A stretch of DNA of 64,000 bases from M55B118 sp964501715 (GTDB lineage Bacteria; Bacillota_I; Bacilli_A; Izemoplasmatales; Izemoplasmataceae), in NCBI GenBank assembly GCA_964501715.1, contig CAZCTR010000005.1:1-64000 (forward strand), in the 5' to 3' direction. The translations under genes and the position numbers were made by a program. The notes under the pieces are model-generated. The model was not told the DNA's origin. It made no database searches and was given only the letters and a program-made list of their open reading frames with translations. Positions 35,901 through 42,516 of the stretch are shown piece by piece. Each line of letters starts with the position of its first letter. Position 1 is the first letter of the stretch.

Positions 35901-36373
35901 CCATCGAGGACAAGACGGATGACTCTAAGCGGAACCAGGTGAAAATGCCCACAAGCCGCACCATTCCCGAAAGCTATGTGAAAGAAGAGACGTTGAGGAT
36001 AGAGATGCACCGGCGTATCGGAGAAATCAAAACACTGGAGGATCACCGTGCGCTCAAAGAAGAGTTCCAAGACCGATTCGGAGAGATCCCACAAAACCTC
36101 GAGACTTATATGCTTGAGAAACTGTATGAACAGTTGGCGATCGAATCAGGCGTGGAGCGTGTCTTTGAGAGTGATACGTCGGTCACATTCGTCATCGACA
36201 AGGACCATTCCAAGGACATCCACGGAGAGATGCTTTTCAAGAAAGCAAGTGAAATCTCGCGTTTCATCAATCTCGCCTATAAGCAGGAGAAACTACGAAT
36301 CACCTTAGATAAGGGAAAAATAGAAAAAAGCGTGCTGGAATGCATCATTCCATTGTTGGAATTGATTGCATAA
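32921..36373 (+). CDS. mfd: transcription-repair coupling factor Mfd
   Basis: Translocase that removes stalled RNA polymerase and recruits UvrA. 1150 residues from the ATG at 32921 (GGAGG six bases upstream). Domain order: UvrB-like N-terminus, RNA-polymerase-interacting domain (KKGDFVVHYDHGIGRYLGI), RecG-like helicase with Walker A GDVGYGKTEVALR, DEEQRFG box, SATPIPRTLQMAM and QIRGRVGRSNRIAYSYL, then the C-terminal TRCF domain. A terminator follows. Full length; nothing missing. Confidence 0.97.
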   Translation: MKTLLKHLKSTEFFQKLNDVLEKEKAEIYDTNEALNILLINYLFSESDKSVLVVNHNLYHAQKTYDKLERTMADPLFFPQDEFLTTDMLAMSEDLKFDRLDSIRTLLKGRKELVVTHPTGLLKHLPPKAAFMEATKTYRKGDEIDPSRLIDELINLGYTRTAEVEKVGDFASRGSIVDVFPTGYDEPIRIDFFDVEIDSLRRFDIESQRSKGTAEELTLFPRSEFFYDESTCEKMEENVRQVLSSRPFEDETKERVENDLDAIKERDNPDRFSRYMTFAFDHLETLTDYLDDPYIIHVNHEDIKATNQQIIKDLSDWIAENSDYAAIGFDFIRDFDTLYHEKEIRLNPFASAKPLRHSLALRAKESVQYAGNLQMLIKDLKKYDGHVTTLVSLESSERLNTLKELFEDHHIDYKLLGRDDPPFDKSINLVKADMPVSLEWFDTAVLVLNEEALFDATEKKKSKKQKAVFKDTEKLTRPEELKKGDFVVHYDHGIGRYLGIKTMTFQNHTNDYITIAYKGDDTLYIPVENIHLIQKYSAHEGVRPKVNKLGSPEWAKTKQRVRKKAKNIASQLIDLYAKREETKGFAFSSDIDMMTSFEADFPFEETEDQLKAIESVKQDMENATPMDRLICGDVGYGKTEVALRATFKAVLDNKQVAYLAPTTILTRQHFYTFKRRLAKHGIKVALLNRFVVGKRKREYLEGIKAGKYDVVIGTHRILSKDIDFNDLGLLIVDEEQRFGVEHKEKIKAMKLHVDVLSLSATPIPRTLQMAMTGVKQMSLIETPPKDRFPIQTYVLKRNDHVIQDAIERELGRHGQVFYLYNKVEDIDSIKDDLDQLVPDARVVYAHGKMNRAQLERVMQAFLDHEYDVLVSTTIIETGIDIQNANTLIVHDADKLGLSQLYQIRGRVGRSNRIAYSYLMYGKNKQLNDEAAKRLQAIKEFTELGSGYKIAARDLAIRGAGDLLGTEQSGFIDSVGIEMFMEILKEEIAKEKDEPIEDKTDDSKRNQVKMPTSRTIPESYVKEETLRIEMHRRIGEIKTLEDHRALKEEFQDRFGEIPQNLETYMLEKLYEQLAIESGVERVFESDTSVTFVIDKDHSKDIHGEMLFKKASEISRFINLAYKQEKLRITLDKGKIEKSVLECIIPLLELIA

Positions 36374-36380
36374 GCCTATA

Positions 36381-36420
36381 AAAAAGGCATCCCCAATTAT
36401 TCAAAGAGGGATGCCTTTTT
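36381..36420. terminator. bidirectional terminator after mfd
   Basis: Thirteen-base stem AAAAAGGCATCCC/GGGATGCCTTTTT (36381-36393, 36408-36420) with a 14-base loop and A/T runs on both sides; serves mfd and the opposing membrane-protein gene. Confidence 0.9.
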
Positions 36421-36428
36421 TGTTTGTC

Positions 36429-36965
36429 TCACAAGGATTCGAACGCACTTGAGAGCTGGATGCTTGAGAGTATGGTGAGTCGTATGAAATAAAAGTATAT
36501 GAGTGAACCGATAAGGAAGTGGTGAATTGCGAACAGGTCACGTGCTTCCACGGTCTGGTTTGCATAGCGTTTGAGATAATGGAAGAAAAAGATCAATGTG
36601 GCAATCAATGCCGCCCCTTCGAAAACAAGGAAGACAATTTCGAGGACCATTGAGATCTCGAAGAGGTTTATGGCGGAGGGCAAGGTGATATAGGTGATGG
36701 GAATCGCCGGAAGCAGCAACATCACGAAGAGTAACATTTTCGGAAAAGTCTCCATCGTCGCGGTTTTCACAAGGAGTCTACCTATAAGGAAGAAAACCAG
36801 GGGATGAATCAGGAATATGTAGAAACCGATGGATGTCACGACGATGTCAAGAACACCGTCTGTACCCCGGAAAGAGAAAAACAGTCCGACTCCGTAGAGG
36901 ATGACGGTCAGGGCGATGATGATGGCTGCATAGAGGATGTGGTTTCTGTTCGGATAGGGGTTCAT
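36429..36965 (-). CDS. multispan membrane protein of unknown function
   Basis: Not recognised. 178 residues, almost wholly hydrophobic with about five membrane helices (roughly residues 10-30, 40-62, 76-95, 100-128 and 145-170) and short polar ends. A few charged residues (RYANQTVEARD around 132-142) lie in a cytoplasmic loop. AAGGAGG lies nine bases before the ATG. It is monocistronic, with a promoter whose -10 is inside a 19-base palindrome, which suggests dedicated regulation. No transport motif is visible. Confidence 0.75.
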   Translation of the reverse strand: MNPYPNRNHILYAAIIIALTVILYGVGLFFSFRGTDGVLDIVVTSIGFYIFLIHPLVFFLIGRLLVKTATMETFPKMLLFVMLLLPAIPITYITLPSAINLFEISMVLEIVFLVFEGAALIATLIFFFHYLKRYANQTVEARDLFAIHHFLIGSLIYFYFIRLTILSSIQLSSAFESL

Positions 36966-36999
36966 ACAGACCGGCCTCCTTTGGTCGGAATTGGGGGAT

Positions 37000-37018
37000 A
37001 TATGGTATTATACCATAT
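37000..37018 (-). promoter_or_regulatory. palindromic operator over an extended -10 promoter
   Basis: ATATGGTATTATACCATAT is a perfect 19-base palindrome. It contains the minus-strand extended -10 TGGTATAAT, where TATAAT is 37012-37007. It lies 35 bases before the start of the membrane protein gene. A repressor bound here would block RNA polymerase; this is inferred from layout. Confidence 0.6.
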
Positions 37019-37078
37019 TATATTTTTATTGGAAACGTGAAATGACATAATGGAAAGTCCCAATGCACCGCAATGTGT

Positions 37079-37510
37079 TTAGTTTCCCACCATGTCAGAC
37101 AATGCTTTTCTGTAGCTTTCAATCCCTTCCCCTTTGAACGTTTTTTTGCAGGCGGGGCGGATGACGGATGTGTGGCGAAACGTTTCTTCGCGAGAGTCCG
37201 GGTCGCTCAGGTGGACTTCATAGACCGGGATGTCGATGGCCTTGATCGTATCATAAAGTGCATAGCTGTAGTGGGTGAATGCCGCGGCATTCAAAAGGAT
37301 GCCCTGATACCCCATGTGCTTTGCGTGTTGCATGATGTCGATGAGTATCCCTTCAAGATTGGACTGTTTCACCTCAACGTTCACGCCAAGTGCATTGCCA
37401 TAGTCTTTAAGTGTGCGCTCAAGGGTTTCATAGGTCATCGAACCGTAGATTTCCACTTCCCTGGTCCCTAGAAGGTTCAAGTTAGGGCCGTTGAGTATTA
37501 AAATATTCAT
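37079..37510 (-). CDS. aroQ: 3-dehydroquinate dehydratase, type II
   Basis: Dodecameric dehydroquinase, third shikimate step. 143 residues from the ATG at 37510 (GAGGAGG upstream). Seen: NILILNGPNLNLLGTREVEIYG with the catalytic Tyr of the lid region, EVKQSNLEGILIDIMQHA, NAAAFTHYSYALYDTI and YEVHLSD. The start lies inside the aroE-aroK gene, a 29-base overlap, so the two are co-translated. It is last in the aro operon. Confidence 0.96.
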   Translation of the reverse strand: MNILILNGPNLNLLGTREVEIYGSMTYETLERTLKDYGNALGVNVEVKQSNLEGILIDIMQHAKHMGYQGILLNAAAFTHYSYALYDTIKAIDIPVYEVHLSDPDSREETFRHTSVIRPACKKTFKGEGIESYRKALSDMVGN

Positions 37511-38741
37511 CCAAAGCCTCCTCGATGCGTTGGACAATCGTCTCTTCATCCCATGTGTCCTTAGAGATGGTATAGTCCGCATAATGTCTGTAGAGGGGTT
37601 GGCGTGTCTCCTTCAAACGATTCAAATCTTCAAGCGTGGTCACAAGAGGGCGGTTTTGCAATGTTTCCCCCTTGATCAGATCCAGGTTCAGATCAAGAAA
37701 GATGACGACACTGTTCTGTTTGAGTGTGCGCATCGCCAGGTCGTTCATGATGATGCCGCCACCGGGGGCAAGGATCTGGCCGTAGCGTTTGGCTGCCTCC
37801 ATGACTTTCTGTTTTTCAAGTGCTCGGAAATAACGCTCTCCCTTTTTTTGGAAAATGGTTTGAATGGGGGCTTTTTCAGTGTTTTCGATGGATTTGTCGA
37901 TATCGATCAACGGTTTGTCGAAACGCTCTTTGAGGATGCGTCCAAAATGGGATTTTCCGGAAAATGGAAGTCCGATCAAGGCGATGTTGGTAAGCTTTTT
38001 ACGAATGGTGTTCACCAATGCATCACGGTCGACTGGACTATGGTTCTCAAAAAAACGTTTCTGGGATTCCCGGGCTTGCTCAATGAGCATCTCAAGGCCG
38101 TTCAAAACGGGAATGCCCAAGGATTCGGCTTTCAAAAGAAGATTGGTCCTTAAAGGGTTGTAGATGAGGTCGAAGACAAGCTTGATCGATTCAAATACAT
38201 CCAAGGAGAAATCGAGTTGCCCTTCGTTGTCAGGATACATGCCTACCGGTGTCGCATGAATGATGACTTCGATGCCGGTGTATGATTCGATCTCTGCAAG
38301 TGGGTATTCCCCTTCTTTTGGGTTTCTTGCGAAGACCATAGGCTTAACGTAACCCAGTTCCGTGACAGCCTGCGACATGCTTTTGGATGTGGCGCCATTG
38401 CCGATAATGGCGATAGCGGTGTCTTTTTTGCCAGGAAAATAGCGGCGGACCAATTGTATCAACGCTAGAAGATCGGTGTTGTAACCGACCAGTTTTCCGC
38501 CTTTGTCGATGATGGTATTGACCACACCGATGGATTTCGCTGTATCATCCAAAACATCAAGGAAGGGGACGCACGCCTCCTTGTAAGGGTGGGTGACGTT
38601 GATGGCCTTGAAGGGACGTGCCCGGAAAAAATTTTTGATGTCGTCGGTTTCATATAGATGGTAATCCATCGAGGGTGTCATGGTTTCATGAATGGTTTTG
38701 GAAAGACTGTGGCTGAGCGATTTTCCTAATAGGCCGTACAT
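37482..38741 (-). CDS. aroEK: fused shikimate dehydrogenase-shikimate kinase
   Basis: One 419-residue chain with two enzymes. Residues 1 to about 250 are AroE: GKSLSHSLSKTIHE, catalytic Lys in NVTHPYKE, YNTDLLALI, nucleotide-binding IIGNGATSKS, and NGLEMLIEQA. Residues about 260-419 are AroK: P-loop GLPFSGKS, DIDKSIE, the GGG of LAPGGGII, NRPLV and RQPLYRHYADY. All residues expected for both activities are present. The product carries dehydroshikimate straight to shikimate 3-phosphate. It overlaps aroQ and follows the chorismate mutase gene. No frameshift: a single uninterrupted frame. Confidence 0.93.
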   Translation of the reverse strand: MYGLLGKSLSHSLSKTIHETMTPSMDYHLYETDDIKNFFRARPFKAINVTHPYKEACVPFLDVLDDTAKSIGVVNTIIDKGGKLVGYNTDLLALIQLVRRYFPGKKDTAIAIIGNGATSKSMSQAVTELGYVKPMVFARNPKEGEYPLAEIESYTGIEVIIHATPVGMYPDNEGQLDFSLDVFESIKLVFDLIYNPLRTNLLLKAESLGIPVLNGLEMLIEQARESQKRFFENHSPVDRDALVNTIRKKLTNIALIGLPFSGKSHFGRILKERFDKPLIDIDKSIENTEKAPIQTIFQKKGERYFRALEKQKVMEAAKRYGQILAPGGGIIMNDLAMRTLKQNSVVIFLDLNLDLIKGETLQNRPLVTTLEDLNRLKETRQPLYRHYADYTISKDTWDEETIVQRIEEALDEYFNTQRP

Positions 38742-38746
38742 AGAAT

Positions 38747-38998
38747 TTATCCCTTCTTCTGAAGCTTTTTGCTGGTGTTCATAAGCGCTTGGTATACTTC
38801 TTTGATTGCGTCTTCGTGCGTATGACCTGCGGCTCTGTCAAGGATTGTTGTTTCGCGGTCCTTATCAAGAACCGGATGACTGGATGCGGCCTTCAAGTGC
38901 CCGATTTGTTTGCTCAAGGTGAATCGTTCATCAAGAAGCCGCATGATTTCTTCGTCTAACCGGTCGATTCTTTCACGGTGTTTTTTTATTTTATCCAT
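38747..38998 (-). CDS. chorismate mutase, AroQ class
   Basis: Eighty-three-residue all-helical chorismate mutase. Seen: RERIDRLDEEIMRLLDERF with the conserved catalytic arginine, SKQIGHLK with the catalytic lysine, then KDRETTILDRAAGH. It converts chorismate to prephenate, the entry to Phe and Tyr. It is a stand-alone domain, not fused to prephenate dehydratase or DAHP synthase. It overlaps the aroC end by 13 bases behind GAGGG. Neither pheA nor tyrA is in the window. Confidence 0.93.
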   Translation of the reverse strand: MDKIKKHRERIDRLDEEIMRLLDERFTLSKQIGHLKAASSHPVLDKDRETTILDRAAGHTHEDAIKEVYQALMNTSKKLQKKG

Positions 38999-40074
38999 GA
39001 TGATCCCTCATTTCGAAGCGTCATTTCCAATAGCGCGTAATAAGCCATGGCGTCAATCACGGGAAGCGCCCTTGGTACAATGCAAGGGTCGTGCCGTTTT
39101 CCGGATTCTATGGTTATGGACGTCATATTGTCCATATTCACGCTTTCTTGAGGTTTTCCGATTGATGAAGTGGGTTTGATCACGGTCTTGAACACAATGG
39201 GTTGTCCGGAAGTGATGCCCCCCAGAATGCCGCCCATATCGTTCTTCTTGAATACAGGCGTTCCATTTTTCAAGGTCAAGGGATCGTTGCTTTCGCTTCC
39301 GTTCATGCCCGCAAAATCGAATCCTCTGCCGAATGATACGCCTTTAACGGCAGGAATGCTGTAAAGGAGATGGGCAAGCACACTTTCAAAGGAATCGAAG
39401 AAGGGTTCTCCACTTCCCGGGGCTTCATGATAAAGCACGGTTTCGACAATGCCCCCGACACTATCCTTGTGTTCCTTGGCGTCCAGGATTATCGATTTGA
39501 ATCGTTCCTCATCATCCGGATTCAAAACTGGGAAATCGCTTGATAACAACCTTTTTAAGTCGTCGATGCTCATGTTTTTGTCGTAGTAGGATAGTCCCTT
39601 TTGAGTGTGTATCTGGTGTATGTGGGATACACTTCTGACGTTTTTTTGCGACAATATCTGACGGCTGACTTCACCAAGAATCACAATGGGCGCGGTGAGC
39701 CTTCCGGAAAAATGCCCGCCGCCTCTTTGGTCATAAGCGCCGTCAGTCTTAATATAGGCTGAATAATCCGCGTGACCCGGACGTATCCGTCCAGGGGAGT
39801 ATGGGGCGCTTTTCACATCCCCGTTGGGAAGGAAAAACGTCAAAGGGGCTCCGGTGGTACGGTCATCCTTGATCCCGCTCAGTATGTCAAAGGTGTCTTT
39901 TTCTCGTCTTGCGGTGTTGTAGGCATGTTTGGATCTGCGTCTGTCCAGTGCGCTTGCAATCGACGTGAAATCCAAAGCGATGCCGGAGGGGACATTGTGG
40001 ATGGTGATGCCTATGCCTGCACCATGGCTTTCGCCGAAAAGACTTACCGGCAAGGCGCTTCCGAATGTGCTCAT
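38986..40074 (-). CDS. aroC: chorismate synthase
   Basis: Final shikimate enzyme; needs reduced FMN. 362 residues. Seen: FGESHGAGIGITIHNVPSG (signature 1), RRRSKHAYNTARREKD, RPGHADYSAYIKTDGAYDQRGGGHFSGR, and SSIGKPQESVNM with the C-terminal RHDPCIVPRALPVIDAM. Its ATG overlaps the aroB stop (ATGA) behind AAGGAGG. Full length with all signatures. Confidence 0.97.
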   Translation of the reverse strand: MSTFGSALPVSLFGESHGAGIGITIHNVPSGIALDFTSIASALDRRRSKHAYNTARREKDTFDILSGIKDDRTTGAPLTFFLPNGDVKSAPYSPGRIRPGHADYSAYIKTDGAYDQRGGGHFSGRLTAPIVILGEVSRQILSQKNVRSVSHIHQIHTQKGLSYYDKNMSIDDLKRLLSSDFPVLNPDDEERFKSIILDAKEHKDSVGGIVETVLYHEAPGSGEPFFDSFESVLAHLLYSIPAVKGVSFGRGFDFAGMNGSESNDPLTLKNGTPVFKKNDMGGILGGITSGQPIVFKTVIKPTSSIGKPQESVNMDNMTSITIESGKRHDPCIVPRALPVIDAMAYYALLEMTLRNEGSSWIK

Positions 40075-41084
40075 GGATGCATGCCTCCTTTAAGGGCTTG
40101 TGATAACTCTTCAAATTTAGACCGTCTCAAATAGCCGTTTCCCGGCTTTTCGACATCCGCAACAAGCAGGTGGTCCCCTTTGTTCTTCTTGTCTTCCCGG
40201 ATGTGTTTCATGAGTGCTTTTGAATCGTATTCATAGGACTGCTCGAGGTCAAATGTCCTCAAGAGGTCAATGAGGTCACGTTCGAACGGTTTTCCCCTTG
40301 CCATCATGCGCATCCCCATCGCCACGCATTCACCATGAAGGAAACGGTAATGGCTATGCGCTTCAATGGCATGGCCGATAGTGTGTCCATAGTTGAGAAG
40401 GCTCCGCTTCCCTTTGTCTAGGGGGTCTTCTTCCACGAGTCGTCTCTTGACTTCAATGGAGGCTTTGATGATGTAGGATAGATCCATAGGGCTTTTTGAA
40501 CTTTTCAAATATTCAAACAGGTCGGCATCCCCGATCAGGGCCGTCTTGATCACTTCGGCCATGCCGTTGCTGAAGTGCCTCTTCGGAAGTGTTTCCAGAG
40601 TGAGGGGGTCGATGAGGACTGATTCTGGAGTATAAAAAGTGCCCACGCTATTTTTGGCATGCTTTGTGTTAATGGCGACTTTGCCGCCGACCGATGCGTC
40701 GACCATGGACAGGAGAGTCGTCGGCACAACTGAGAAAGCAAGCCCCCTTTTATAGGTTGCAGCCACGAAGCCGGCCAGGTCGCTGACCATCCCCCCACCA
40801 ACAGCGAGCACCCTGTCGCTTCTGTTCACACCGATTTTCTGCATTTCAAGCAGGATGTGCTGATAAGAATCGAAGGACTTGGATTGTTCACCTGCTGGAA
40901 CGGCAATCACATGTTTAACTTCCAGCTGTTTTCGTACAAGGGCGATGTGAATGTCCGGGACACCGTCATCGGTGATGATGATCGTGGGTGTGGTAGTGTC
41001 CATGCCCTTTTCGATGGAGGAAAGCAAGCCATGTTCGACATGGACAGGATAGTCGTGATGGTATCCTTTGACATTAATGATCAC
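40071..41084 (-). CDS. aroB: 3-dehydroquinate synthase
   Basis: Makes dehydroquinate from DAHP using NAD and a metal. 337 residues if the GTG at 41084 is used (AGGAAC upstream, overlapping the aroA end by eleven bases); the frame stays open upstream, but only within aroA. Seen: GGGMVSDLAGFVAATYKRG, PTTLLSMVDASVGGKVAIN, EVIKTALIGD and the metal-ligand stretch LNYGHTIGHAIE. DAHP synthase, which supplies the substrate, is not in the window. Confidence 0.95.
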   Translation of the reverse strand: MIINVKGYHHDYPVHVEHGLLSSIEKGMDTTTPTIIITDDGVPDIHIALVRKQLEVKHVIAVPAGEQSKSFDSYQHILLEMQKIGVNRSDRVLAVGGGMVSDLAGFVAATYKRGLAFSVVPTTLLSMVDASVGGKVAINTKHAKNSVGTFYTPESVLIDPLTLETLPKRHFSNGMAEVIKTALIGDADLFEYLKSSKSPMDLSYIIKASIEVKRRLVEEDPLDKGKRSLLNYGHTIGHAIEAHSHYRFLHGECVAMGMRMMARGKPFERDLIDLLRTFDLEQSYEYDSKALMKHIREDKKNKGDHLLVADVEKPGNGYLRRSKFEELSQALKGGMHP

Positions 41085-42348
41085 TGTCGTGTTCCTCGCG
41101 TTTGACCTTTCCGCCAAGACGCTCCAGATCGTCAAAGAAGTCAGGATACGATTTTTGGACATAGTGAGCATTCAGAATTTTCGTCTGTCTTTTCGCCCAT
41201 GTAGCCGCTACAGCGCTCATCATGATGATGCGATGGTCCTTGTGACCATCAAGCACCAACGCTTCTGACGTTTTAGAGGTTCCTTTTGTGATGATGGCAT
41301 CCCCTTCCTGAAAGATGTTCACGCCGAAAGCGGACAGGTTTTCGATGGTGCTTTCGATGCGGTTCGATTCCTTGTACTTGAGGCGATGAACATCCCTGAT
41401 GACACATGTCTCCTTGCTCAAACTTCCAAGCAGGGCAAGTGCCGGTGCGAGATCGGGGGAGTCTTTTATGGTGGCTTCGAACCCTTTGATGGTTGAATGG
41501 GTGGTTGTCACCTTGTTGTTTTTGAAAGTCAGCGCCCCTCCGCTATCACGGATGATGGGGATCATGGTTTTGTCGCCCTGAAGACTCTCTTCATTCAAGG
41601 GTGTAATGGTGAGCCGTTTTTGATTGAGTCCTGCGACCATGAACAGACTCGCCTGTGAGAAGTCTCCTTCTACCGTGATATCATTCGCTTTATAATGTTG
41701 GTCCCCCGGAATGCGATAACCGTTTTCATCCTGCTGTACAGTGATGCCGAAATGTTTTAAGACTTGTAGGGTCATATCGATATAGGGTTGCGAGGAGGGA
41801 TTGATGATTTCCAGATAGGATTCACCCTTCAGTAGTGGCAGTGCGAAAAGCATCCCCGTGGTGAACTGCGAGCTGTACTGGCCGTCTATGGTGTGGTGGC
41901 CCGGCTCAAGGGATGTATTCACATTCAGATTCCCTTTCTCATCATGACTTAGCCCGCCTGGAAAAATCTCCATATAAGGATCAAGAGGTCTCTTAGAAAG
42001 GCCGGGACTGAGTATGAAACGGGTCTCTTGTTCAAAAAGGGCCATGATCGGGATGAGCATCCTCAGTGTGGAGGCTGAATCCGTCACATCTGCAGAGGAC
42101 TTTGACGTGTCCGGTCTGTCGATGCCGGTGACGTGAATCGCATTGCCAGACTTTCTGAATGTCGCACCCAGTGTTTTGAGGGCTCTGATGGTAGCGCCGA
42201 TGTCTTTATTTGTCCGGAAAGGGGAGATCTTGGTGTCCCCTTTTGAAAGGGCGGCTGCAATCAGGGCCCGATGCAACATGCTTTTCGAGGGAGGGACTGT
42301 CACTTCCCCTTGTAATTCGGAAGGATAGATTGTAACATCATAAGCCAT
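41074..42348 (-). CDS. aroA: 3-phosphoshikimate 1-carboxyvinyltransferase (EPSP synthase)
   Basis: Adds enolpyruvate from PEP to shikimate 3-phosphate. 424 residues. Seen: VTVPPSKSMLHRALIAAALS, SASTLRMLIPIMALF, GQYSSQFTTGMLFALPLL, and the C-terminal RLKYKESNRIE and DGHKDHRIIM. The inhibitor-related LFLGNAGTAMR-type motif is altered (SASTLRML here), so this is probably a class II-type enzyme. First gene of the aro operon, behind AAGGAG; promoter at 42382-42387. Confidence 0.95.
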   Translation of the reverse strand: MAYDVTIYPSELQGEVTVPPSKSMLHRALIAAALSKGDTKISPFRTNKDIGATIRALKTLGATFRKSGNAIHVTGIDRPDTSKSSADVTDSASTLRMLIPIMALFEQETRFILSPGLSKRPLDPYMEIFPGGLSHDEKGNLNVNTSLEPGHHTIDGQYSSQFTTGMLFALPLLKGESYLEIINPSSQPYIDMTLQVLKHFGITVQQDENGYRIPGDQHYKANDITVEGDFSQASLFMVAGLNQKRLTITPLNEESLQGDKTMIPIIRDSGGALTFKNNKVTTTHSTIKGFEATIKDSPDLAPALALLGSLSKETCVIRDVHRLKYKESNRIESTIENLSAFGVNIFQEGDAIITKGTSKTSEALVLDGHKDHRIIMMSAVAATWAKRQTKILNAHYVQKSYPDFFDDLERLGGKVKREEHDSDH

Positions 42349-42369
42349 AGTAGGACTCCTTTAATCTTG

Positions 42370-42387
42370 AATGTTATCAACATTATA
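42370..42387 (-). promoter_or_regulatory. aro operon promoter with adjacent dyad
   Basis: Minus-strand TATAAT (42387-42382) with a 15-base inverted repeat AATGTT-ATC-AACATT (42370-42384) covering the -10 edge and transcript start. The leader to aroA is about 30 bases. The dyad is a plausible operator; no regulator gene is linked. Confidence 0.55.
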
Positions 42388-42441
42388 CACCATCAGCTAA
42401 ATTTGTGCCATCCATGGAATTACGCAATGCACCCACAGATA

Positions 42442-42480
42442 ATGAAAGCGTTTGAAATATGCGATTTAATGTGTGATAAT
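42442..42480 (+). promoter_or_regulatory. fhs promoter with cre-like site
   Basis: TTGAAA (42452-42457), 17-base spacer, GATAAT (42475-42480) with TG one base before it (extended -10). ATGAAAGCGTTTGAA (42442-42456) covers the -35 and differs from the CcpA cre consensus at one defined position. CcpA control is inferred. Confidence 0.6.
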
Positions 42481-42516
42481 GGAAAGAGATATGGAAAAAT
42501 AGAATGGAGGGTTTCT

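Noticed and set aside
42367..42516. Fifty-residue N-terminal extension of Fhs
   Set aside because: It covers the aro promoter dyad and the fhs promoter; the true ATG has GGAGG at ideal spacing.
42388..42516. Tetrahydrofolate riboswitch before fhs
   Set aside because: No matching conserved G-rich segments; the leader after the promoter is under 35 bases.
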